A DNA stretch of 64,000 nucleotides from Lysobacterales bacterium (GTDB taxonomy: Bacteria > Pseudomonadota > Gammaproteobacteria > Xanthomonadales > SZUA-38), in contig JASJDM010000018.1 of the NCBI GenBank assembly GCA_030065125.1, positions 37,075-101,074 on the forward strand, written 5' to 3'. The position numbers and the translations under genes were made by a program. The notes below the pieces were generated by a model, which worked only from the letters and a program-made list of their open reading frames with translations, was not told the origin of the DNA and searched no databases. Positions 36,476 to 42,959 of this stretch are shown one piece after another. The stretch's first letter is position 1, and each line of letters begins with the position of its first letter.

Positions 36476-37211
36476 GTTCAAGGACCATTTTTCCAAACAC
36501 GCCGAATTGTACGCCACCGCGCGCCCGGGGTATCCCGCGGATCTGTATGAGTCCCTGGCTCGGCTTGCGCCGGTCACGAGCCAGGCGTGGGACGCGGGCT
36601 GCGGCAACGGCCAGGTGGCCTATGAGCTGGCGGGCTGGTTTGATTCGGTTCACGCCACTGACCCCAGTGAAACCCAGATCCAGCAGGCCAGACTCCACCC
36701 CCGGATCGATTATCGCTGCGAGCCGGCCGAGGCCTGCAGCCTGCCGGACGATTGCTGCGGCCTGGTAACCACGGCTCAGGCGGCCCACTGGTTCGATCTG
36801 GACCGGTTCTACGCCGAGGCCATGCGGGTGCTGGTCAGCGGTGGCGTGCTGGCGGTCTGGTGCTACGGGTTGTGCACGGTGACACCCGAAGTGGACGTGA
36901 TCTATCGCTCAGCGTACTCCGAGCTGCTGGGCGACTACTGGCCGCCGGAGCGGCACCTTCCGGAAAACAACTACCGGGACCTGGACTTTCCGTTCCAGCG
37001 GCTGACCCTGCCGGACTTTGCCATGACCTGCCAGTGGACCGCGGACCAGTTCCTGGCCTACATGGAATCCTGGTCGGCCACCCGGCGGTATTTCGAGGAC
37101 CGCGGTGTCGACCCCATCAAAAACCTGGCCGAGCCAATGCGCCAGGCCTGGGGACCGGCAACACGAACGGTGAGCTGGCCGCTCACGGTGCTGGCCACGA
37201 GAGCCGGCTGA
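36474..37211 (+). CDS. Class I SAM-dependent methyltransferase
   Basis: 245-residue Rossmann methyltransferase starting MFKDHFSKHAELYATARPGYP, the typical opening of the Tmt1/trans-aconitate-methyltransferase-like group. Motif I is DAGCGNGQ; motif II-like ATDPS and QAAHWFDLDRF, characteristic of this group, follow. The substrate is unknown. The frame extends upstream, but the N-terminal motif fixes the start at 36474. It is followed three bases later by the DUF3052 gene. Confidence 0.88.
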   Translation: MFKDHFSKHAELYATARPGYPADLYESLARLAPVTSQAWDAGCGNGQVAYELAGWFDSVHATDPSETQIQQARLHPRIDYRCEPAEACSLPDDCCGLVTTAQAAHWFDLDRFYAEAMRVLVSGGVLAVWCYGLCTVTPEVDVIYRSAYSELLGDYWPPERHLPENNYRDLDFPFQRLTLPDFAMTCQWTADQFLAYMESWSATRRYFEDRGVDPIKNLAEPMRQAWGPATRTVSWPLTVLATRAG

Positions 37212-37213
37212 CG

Positions 37214-37627
37214 ATGGCGGGATACTCCTCTACCCCACTGCACAGGAAGCTGGGCATCAAGCCGGGACATCGGGTACTTCTGCGGGGTGCCCCCGAGGGA
37301 TTTGAATCCTGCCTGGATCCGCTGGCCGATGGTGTCCGGATCCTGAAATCCGCCCGCAGCCCGGTCAACGTCATCGTGGCTTTTTTCGATTCCGAGGCCG
37401 CCATGCTGAAGTCCTTTCCCGGGCTGATGAAACTGATGCTGCCCGACGCCGGCCTGTGGATCGGTTGGCCCAAGAAGTCTTCGGGAGTCCCCACGGACCT
37501 GAGTTTCGACCGCGTCCAGACCGCGGGGCTGGACGCAGGCCTGGTGGACAACAAGATCTGTGCCCTGGACGACACCTGGTCCGGCCTGCGCCTGGTCATC
37601 CGAAAAGAAAATCGTCGGCTTCCCTGA
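37214..37627 (+). CDS. DUF3052-type protein
   Basis: 137 residues: MAGYSSTPLHRKLGIKPGHR, a LHxxLxxGxRVLLRGAPEGFE segment, IVAFFDSEA, the WIGWPKKSSGVPTDLSFD motif and a C-terminal TWSGLRLVIRKE. WxxWPKKxSGxxTDL is the hallmark of the DUF3052 family, whose function is unknown. The ATG lies 3 bases after the methyltransferase stop, so the two are probably co-transcribed. Confidence 0.85.
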   Translation: MAGYSSTPLHRKLGIKPGHRVLLRGAPEGFESCLDPLADGVRILKSARSPVNVIVAFFDSEAAMLKSFPGLMKLMLPDAGLWIGWPKKSSGVPTDLSFDRVQTAGLDAGLVDNKICALDDTWSGLRLVIRKENRRLP

Positions 37628-37635
37628 GACCAGGG

Positions 37636-37998
37636 TCAGGTGTTGACGTCACCAGGCAACAGGACAATGGAGTCGTAGTACTGCTCGACAAACCAGGTTT
37701 CCCGCTCGATCTGATGTTTTTCCAGCGTCTCGGCAGCCACTACCAGCTTGTGCTCGTTGTCGTCCCGGCGCTGGATGACAGCGATGCAGCGTCCCCTGAA
37801 TTCCTTGACGGGGCCTTCGGGGCCGAGCACATAGGCATCAATGGCCTCACCGTCGCCGGCCAGAGTTCCCGGAACATAACCGTAGTTGGACCGGTAGACG
37901 AGATCCGGATAGTCGGGGTGTGCACTGCCGAGGGGCCGATCGATGACCACCGTCACGTCGGTGCCCAGCAGCTCCAGATAGGGCCCAGGATCGTCCAC
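37636..37998 (-). CDS. Short inorganic-pyrophosphatase-family protein
   Basis: About 120 residues related to soluble inorganic pyrophosphatase: TVVIDRPLGSAHPDYPDLVY, SNYGYVPGTLAGDGEAIDAYVLG, CIAVIQRRDDNEHKLVVA. It matches the small (about 110-130 residue) diphosphatase-like family rather than the 175-residue E. coli enzyme, and the DxDPxD signature reads DGEAID. Hydrolysis of PPi is therefore uncertain. GTG 37998 is chosen because the frame further upstream (to 38220) runs into the hairpin array and does not look coding; no good ribosome binding site was seen. Confidence 0.7.
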   Translation of the reverse strand: MDDPGPYLELLGTDVTVVIDRPLGSAHPDYPDLVYRSNYGYVPGTLAGDGEAIDAYVLGPEGPVKEFRGRCIAVIQRRDDNEHKLVVAAETLEKHQIERETWFVEQYYDSIVLLPGDVNT

Positions 37999-38160
37999 GT
38001 TCAGTCGCTGCGGCCGATGGCAGGAGTCGCGATCACCGCCGCGGCACCGATGATCTCTCCAATGGCTCCCATGGCATCCAAGTATACATCGGCGCCACCT
38101 GACTGAACGGTCCGGGCACAGTATATGGCAGGTGGACGGGCCAAAACCCGGGGCATAATC

Positions 38161-38413
38161 GGTGAACGCTCGCTGGCGCGAGCTAGGTAGGAAACGCGCT
38201 TCGCGCTGGGGAACGCTCACTACGTGAGCTGGGGAACGGCTGCGTCGCAGCCTGGGGAACGCGCTTCGCGCTGGGATCTATCTATGCTCGCGTTCCCCAG
38301 GGCCCGCAGGGGCTGTTCCCCAGCGCCCGCAGGGCGCGTTTCCTAGACCGCGGCAGCGGTCGTTCCCGAGCTCGCGAAGCGAGCGTTCCCTAGCTGCGAA
38401 GCAAGCGTTCACC
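38161..38413. repeat. Array of ten hairpins in two opposed halves
   Basis: Five modules of the form GGGGAACG plus a short stem-loop (e.g. GCGC-TTC-GCGC, GCTCAC-TAC-GTGAGC, GGCTGC-GTC... ) run from 38161 to about 38275, then five modules ending in CGTTCCCC, i.e. the reverse orientation, run to 38413. The outer ends GGTGAACG and CGTTCACC are exact inverted copies. The centre is ATCTATCTATGCTCG. Stem sequences differ between modules while the GGGAACG linker is kept. No coding potential. Bases 37999-38160 upstream hold only the pyrophosphatase 5' region. Confidence 0.85.
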
Positions 38414-38414
38414 C

Positions 38415-38444
38415 AAAAAAAGGGGCGTCCGTCCTGGACGCCCC
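38415..38444 (-). terminator. Strong Rho-independent terminator
   Basis: On the minus strand a 9-bp GC stem (GGGGCGTCC / GGACGCCCC, 5-base loop) is followed by seven U (A-run 38415-38421). It is about 380 bases beyond the stop of the nearest minus-strand gene (DUF3192), which suggests a separate short transcript. Confidence 0.8.
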
Positions 38445-38545
38445 CTCACTGGGATGTCGCCGAGAACCAGTCCATAGGGGTATGGGAAGCAGGGAAGCGG
38501 TGGTTCAGCGGCGACACTCCATAAAGACCCCGGCCCCTGGGAAAA
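38415..38545 (-). ncRNA. Candidate structured small RNA ending at a terminator
   Basis: Upstream of the terminator on the minus strand, 38501-38520 pairs with 38452-38469: a broken long stem including GTCGCCG/CGGCGAC and GAACCA/TGGTTC. The enclosed loop is C-rich on the minus strand (GCTTCCCTGCTTCCC) with a small CCATA-CCCC-TATGG hairpin. TTGAAC near 38557-38552 followed 16 bases on by GATTTT could be a promoter, giving an RNA of about 120 nt; the 5' end is a guess. C-rich loops plus terminator are typical of trans-acting sRNAs. Not matched to any family I recognise. Confidence 0.4.
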
Positions 38546-38600
38546 TCTTTCGCCAGTCTGTCAGTTCAATGCCCGACCTCCCGTCTTACGGACAAACCTT

Positions 38601-38826
38601 GGCACAAGGATGTGCCAACGGCCGAAGGCCGCAAGCGAAGCAAAACCGCATTTTGCGTAGCGCCCGCGAGCGGGACAGGATGTCCCGTCTTGCGGATAAT
38701 CCTTGTCCCGTCTTGCGGATAACCCTTGGCACAAGGATGTGCCAACGGCCGAAGGCCGTAAGGGAATCGGAAACCGCGTTTTCTATTCCCGCCCGCGAGC
38801 GGGACAGGATGTCCCGTCTTGCGGAT
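38601..38826. repeat. Family B nested-hairpin repeat, two tandem copies
   Basis: Copy 1 begins GGCACAAGGATGTGCC at 38601, followed by CGGCC-GAA-GGCCG, CGCATTTTGCG, and GGGACAGGATGTCCC at 38672-38686 then GTCTTGCGGAT. Copy 2 repeats this order from 38728 with GGGACAGGATGTCCC at 38801-38815 and ends at the stop codon of the DUF3192 gene. A partial tail (TCCCGTCTTACGGA) also lies at about 38580. Short extra duplicates of TGTCCCGTCTTGCGGAT occur at 38704-38720. Confidence 0.85.
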
Positions 38827-39201
38827 TCAATTTACCATCTGCGCCAGCACCGTTTCACCCCAGGCCACCAGCACACCATCCTCGAACAGCAGGGGCGTGG
38901 TTTCGTCCTGGGTGGTGTCCCCGTCAGAATGACGGTGGTGGGTGCGGTAGCGCAGGATCAGGTAGTCGTGACCTTCGTTGCGGTAGGCCTCCGAAAAGTC
39001 CGGGTCCCCCAGCGTCTGGCGTACCTGTTCCACCGAGGTGCCCAGGGCCAGATCCGCGATAGCTTCGCGATTGCGCTCCTGTTCGCGTTCCCAGCTGTTG
39101 GAGCTGTAGTCCCAGTCTTCAAAATCCTCACGGTCGGTGACAATGACGCAGCCCGCGGTGGTGGTGATCAGGATGATGGCCAGAATGGTCAATTTGTTCA
39201 T
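38827..39201 (-). CDS. DUF3192-family lipoprotein
   Basis: 124 residues with a lipoprotein signal (MNKLTILAIILITTTAGC, cleavage before C18), then WEREQERNREAIADLALG, VEQVRQTLGDPDFSEAY and TTPLLFEDGVLVAWGE, which match the DUF3192 family of small lipoproteins. Part of the fold resembles SmpA/BamE-like domains (LGxSxxxVRxxLGxPD). Role unknown. ATG 39201 is fixed by the signal peptide. A family B repeat starts at its stop codon. The 152-bp gap to iorAB (39202-39353) shows nothing clear. Confidence 0.85.
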   Translation of the reverse strand: MNKLTILAIILITTTAGCVIVTDREDFEDWDYSSNSWEREQERNREAIADLALGTSVEQVRQTLGDPDFSEAYRNEGHDYLILRYRTHHRHSDGDTTQDETTPLLFEDGVLVAWGETVLAQMVN

Positions 39202-39353
39202 TTTGCTTCCCCGTCTTAAAGCAGGTTCCCTATTCACAGGGGTAACGAACAGGCTCGTGAGTTTGTTACCGCTGGCGGAATGTGGCACATGGTGGCACAG
39301 CGCCGCCATTGCGCCGATGGTCGTTAGTCATGGTCGAATCCAGACCGGTCGCC

Positions 39354-42300
39354 TCAGGCGGCCCGGGCATTATGCTTGAAACGAAAGCGCTCCATCAGTT
39401 CCGACTGCCGGGAATGGATGTCATCGCGGCTGCGTTCCTTCACATGGCCAAACCCGCGTATGCGGCCTGGCAGGGCGGCGATTTCCACCGCCAGGCCATG
39501 GTTGTCGTGATCCAGGTCGCGCAGCAGCTCGGAAACACAGGACTCGTAATCCCGCTGCAGGCGGCGCTCCATCCGACGTTCGTCGGTGAATCCAAACGGG
39601 TCCAGCCAGCTTCCCCGGATTCTCCGCAGCAGCGCAAGCACGCGCAACACCGGCATGATCCAGCCACCGAACTCCCTCTTTTTGAGCTGCCCGGTATCCG
39701 GATCCCTGGGTGCGAGTACCGGCGGCGCCAGGTGAAACCTCAGCGAATAATTGCCGTCGAAGGTTTCCGCCAGCTCCCGGGTGAACTCGCCGTCAGTGTA
39801 CAGCCGGGCAACCTCGTACTCGTCCTTGATGGCCAGCAGCCGGAAGTAGCTTTCGGCTACCGCCTCGGCCAGTCCACTGAGTCCCGGCGCCCGCTCCTTT
39901 TCCGCCGCTGCGGCCCGGTCCACCAGGCGCTGCCAGCGGCTGGCGTAGGCCGCGTTCTGGTAATCGGTCAGGAAGGCCAGCCGGCGGGCCATCTGGCGTT
40001 CGGCCGCCCCGGCCGGTTCCATGGCGGGTGTTTTGCCCAGGCCGGCAGCCGTGGCCACGGCGTCGGGGTCCGCCGCCGCCATACGCCCCCAGGCGAATGC
40101 GTGACGGTTGGACTCCACCGCCACACCGTTGAGTTCAATGGCGCGGTCCAGAGCCGCCTCACTGACGGGAATCAGGCCCTTCTGCCAGGCGAATCCCAGC
40201 ATGAACAGGTTGCTGCCGATGCTGTCGCCAAGCAGGGTTCGCGCCAGGGCCGTGGCGTTGACCGGGTGGACATGATCCTCACCGATGTGGGACACGATGG
40301 CGCAGCGGATCTCCTCGCCGGGAAACGCCAGATCGGCGTCCCCGGTAAAGGTACCCGGCATGGTCTGGTGGGTATTGATCACCGTTCGGGTCCTGCCCGG
40401 CTTGACCTTGGCCAGGGCCTGGTCCCCTGCGGCCACCACGTTGTCGCAACCCAGGATCAGGTCGGCCGAGCCGGCGGCCACCCGCACCGCGTGAATGTCG
40501 CGGGGATCGGCGGCAATCTTCACGTGGCTGGTCACGGCCCCGCCTTTCTGGGCCAGACCGGTCTGGTCGAGCACGGTGACCCCCTTGTTTTCCAGGTGCG
40601 CCGCCATGCCCAGCAGAGCGCCGATGGTCACTACCCCGGTGCCGCCGATGCCGGTGACAACGATGCCGTAGGGCTGAAACAGCTCCGGCAGATCCGGCTT
40701 TGGCAGGTCCATGGCCGCCAGGTCCATATGGCGGCCCTGCCGGCGCTTGAGCCTGCCTCCGTGCACCGTGACAAAACTGGGGCAGAAACCGTTGACGCAG
40801 GAAAAGTCCTTGTTGCAGGAAGACTGGTCAATGGCCCGCTTGCGGCCCAGCTCGGTCTCCCGGGGGATGATGGACAGGCAGTTGGACTGCACGCCGCAGT
40901 CACCACAGCCCTCGCACACCCGGTGATTGATGAAGGCTCGCTTCGGCGGATCCGCCATCAGGCCGCGCTTGCGGCGGCGCCGTTTTTCGGCGGCACAGGT
41001 CTGGTCGTAAATCAGTACCGTCACGCCGCTGGCTTCGCGCAACTCCCGCTGCACGGGGTCCAGCCGGCCGCGGTCCTCAAAGCGGACGCCCAAGGGAAAA
41101 CGGGCGGTCTGCTCCGACCATTTTTCGATCTCGTCGGACATCACCACGATGGTATCCACACCCTCGGCACGGACCTGTTGGGCAATGTCAGGGACCGTCA
41201 GGGTGCCGTCCACCGGCTGACCCCCGGTCATGGCAACCGCATCGTTGTAGAGAATCTTGAAGGTGATGTTTGACCGGGCGGCGATACAGGCGCGAATGGC
41301 CAGGATGCCCGAATGGAAATAGGTGCCGTCACCCAGGTTGACGAATATGTGCCGGGTCTCGGTGAACGGCGCCTGGCCAATCCAGGGCGTACCCTCACCT
41401 CCCATCTGGGTAAAGGTCTCGGTATTGCGCCCCATCCAGCCCGCCATGAAATGGCAGCCGATGCCGGCCACGGCGCGGCTGCCGTCGGGCACCCGGGTCG
41501 AGGTATTGTGGGGGCAGCCCGAGCAAAAATAGGGCACCCGCTGAAAGCTCGAACCAGCGCCTGCCTGCTTTTCTTTTTCCTGCAGGAACCGCACCCGGTC
41601 ATGAATGGCATCGGAGCTGAAGAAGCGCTCCAGCCGGCGGGCGATGACCTGCGCCACCCGGGCCGGGGTCAGTTCGCCGATAGAGGGCAGCACCCACTCG
41701 CCGGTTTCGTCCCGTTTGCCCACCACTACCGGCCTGGAATCAGAATCCCAGTTGTACATCTGCTCCTTGAGCTGTTTCTCCACGATGGCGCGTTTTTCTT
41801 CCACCACCAGGATCTCTTCCAGGCCATCGGCAAACCGCCGGATACCCTCGGGTTCCAGCGGCCAGGGCATGCCCACCTTGTACACCCGGATGCCGATGTC
41901 CGCAGCCATCCGGCGGTCGATTCCCAGGTCGGCCAGGGATTGCATGACATCCAGGTGGGATTTTCCGGCAGTGACGATGCCCAGCCTGGGCTGGTCCGAA
42001 TCGATGACGAGGCGGTCGATGCCGTTGGCCCGCACAAACGCCCGGGCCGCCGGCAGGCCGTAGCGATGCAGCCGCTCCTCCTGCACCATGCGTTCGTCCG
42101 GCCAGCGGATGTTGAGGCCGCCCGGGGGCAGTTCGAAGTCGTCGGGCAGCCGGACCTCCAACTGGTGGGGATTGACGTAGACCGAGGCCGAGCTTTCCAC
42201 GGTCTCCGCGATGGTCTTGAATCCCACCCAGCGGCCGGTAAAGCGCGACATGGCCCAGCCCAGCAGGCCCATGTCCAGGATGTCCTGGACCGATGCCGGG

Positions 42301-42833
42301 TAAAGCACCGGCATCATGGCGGCGATGAATTCGTGCTCGCTCTGGTGGGGTACGGTGGAAGAGCGCGCGGCATGGTCATCACCGGCCAGCACCAGTACAC
42401 CACCGTGGGGCGATGTGCCGGCCGCATTGGCGTGCTTGAACACGTCACCGCAGCGGTCCACGCCCGGCCCCTTGCCGTACCACATGCCGAAGACCCCATC
42501 GACGGTGGCGCCGGGCCACAGGTTGACCTGCTGTGAGCCCCATACCGCGGTGGCCGCCAGGTCTTCATTCAGGCCGGCGACAAACTCGACACCGTATTCC
42601 TGAAGGTGATGCCGGGCCCGCCACAGATTGAGGTCAACGCCACCCAGTGGGGAACCGCGATAGCCGGAGATGAAGCCGCCGGTGTTCAGGTCCGCGGCGC
42701 GGTCCCGCAGCACCTGCATCATGGGCAGCCGCACCAGGGCCTGGATGCCGGTCAGAAAAACCCGCCCCCGCTGACGGGTGTAGCGGTGATCCAGGGTGTA
42801 TTCGGTGTCGATGCGTCCTGCTGGCAGAGACAT
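39354..42833 (-). CDS. Indolepyruvate ferredoxin oxidoreductase, fused alpha-beta subunits
   Basis: Oxidative decarboxylation of aryl or branched 2-oxo acids to acyl-CoA with ferredoxin; amino acid catabolism. At 1159 residues it fuses IorA (about 1-700) and IorB (about 715-1159). Visible are the pyrimidine-type domain (GYRGSPLGG), YFCSGCPHNTS, the TPP segment GDGTYFHSG and NDAVAMTGG, a cysteine cluster CEGCGDCGVQSNC from C640, and IorB's GIGGTGVVTIG. The classical two 4Fe-4S clusters of archaeal IorA appear reduced. Such single-chain forms are common in aerobic proteobacteria. It is divergent from the lipoprotein gene at 42960. Confidence 0.93.
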   Translation of the reverse strand: MSLPAGRIDTEYTLDHRYTRQRGRVFLTGIQALVRLPMMQVLRDRAADLNTGGFISGYRGSPLGGVDLNLWRARHHLQEYGVEFVAGLNEDLAATAVWGSQQVNLWPGATVDGVFGMWYGKGPGVDRCGDVFKHANAAGTSPHGGVLVLAGDDHAARSSTVPHQSEHEFIAAMMPVLYPASVQDILDMGLLGWAMSRFTGRWVGFKTIAETVESSASVYVNPHQLEVRLPDDFELPPGGLNIRWPDERMVQEERLHRYGLPAARAFVRANGIDRLVIDSDQPRLGIVTAGKSHLDVMQSLADLGIDRRMAADIGIRVYKVGMPWPLEPEGIRRFADGLEEILVVEEKRAIVEKQLKEQMYNWDSDSRPVVVGKRDETGEWVLPSIGELTPARVAQVIARRLERFFSSDAIHDRVRFLQEKEKQAGAGSSFQRVPYFCSGCPHNTSTRVPDGSRAVAGIGCHFMAGWMGRNTETFTQMGGEGTPWIGQAPFTETRHIFVNLGDGTYFHSGILAIRACIAARSNITFKILYNDAVAMTGGQPVDGTLTVPDIAQQVRAEGVDTIVVMSDEIEKWSEQTARFPLGVRFEDRGRLDPVQRELREASGVTVLIYDQTCAAEKRRRRKRGLMADPPKRAFINHRVCEGCGDCGVQSNCLSIIPRETELGRKRAIDQSSCNKDFSCVNGFCPSFVTVHGGRLKRRQGRHMDLAAMDLPKPDLPELFQPYGIVVTGIGGTGVVTIGALLGMAAHLENKGVTVLDQTGLAQKGGAVTSHVKIAADPRDIHAVRVAAGSADLILGCDNVVAAGDQALAKVKPGRTRTVINTHQTMPGTFTGDADLAFPGEEIRCAIVSHIGEDHVHPVNATALARTLLGDSIGSNLFMLGFAWQKGLIPVSEAALDRAIELNGVAVESNRHAFAWGRMAAADPDAVATAAGLGKTPAMEPAGAAERQMARRLAFLTDYQNAAYASRWQRLVDRAAAAEKERAPGLSGLAEAVAESYFRLLAIKDEYEVARLYTDGEFTRELAETFDGNYSLRFHLAPPVLAPRDPDTGQLKKREFGGWIMPVLRVLALLRRIRGSWLDPFGFTDERRMERRLQRDYESCVSELLRDLDHDNHGLAVEIAALPGRIRGFGHVKERSRDDIHSRQSELMERFRFKHNARAA

Positions 42834-42959
42834 CAGTGCTTCGTCCTTGCGGCGGCATCGCAGTTTACCACCTGGATCAGCCGTTCACCCTGCCCTCACG
42901 GGACTTTAACCAGGGCTCGGCATAATAGGTTTGCAGGTCATTGGACAGGAGAGACGAAT

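Noticed and set aside
37999..38220. N-terminal extension of the pyrophosphatase-like frame to 38220.
   Set aside because: It runs through the hairpin array, has Arg/Cys/His-rich composition unlike the family, and the known family begins near the GTG at 37998.
38161..38413. CRISPR array.
   Set aside because: Repeats are 8-base linkers with varied stems in both orientations, no uniform spacers, and no cas genes nearby.
38440..38545. Candidate RNA as 6S RNA, 4.5S RNA, tmRNA or RNase P RNA.
   Set aside because: None of their conserved segments (for example GGUCAGGUCCGGAAGGAAGCA of 4.5S in part, or the 6S central bubble arms) could be found.
38601..38826. Family B hairpins GGCACA-AGGA-TGTGCC and GGGACA-GGA-TGTCCC as a CsrA/RsmA-binding decoy RNA; ACAAGGAUGU matches the CsrA consensus.
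   Set aside because: The GGA loops are on the plus strand, whereas the adjacent genes at all three loci are transcribed from the minus strand, which would expose UCC. No plus-strand promoter or terminator was seen.
38482..39219. Plus-strand open frame covering family B repeats and the DUF3192 gene.
   Set aside because: It is made of repeat translations (CANGRRP, RERDRMSRL) and antisense of a real lipoprotein gene.
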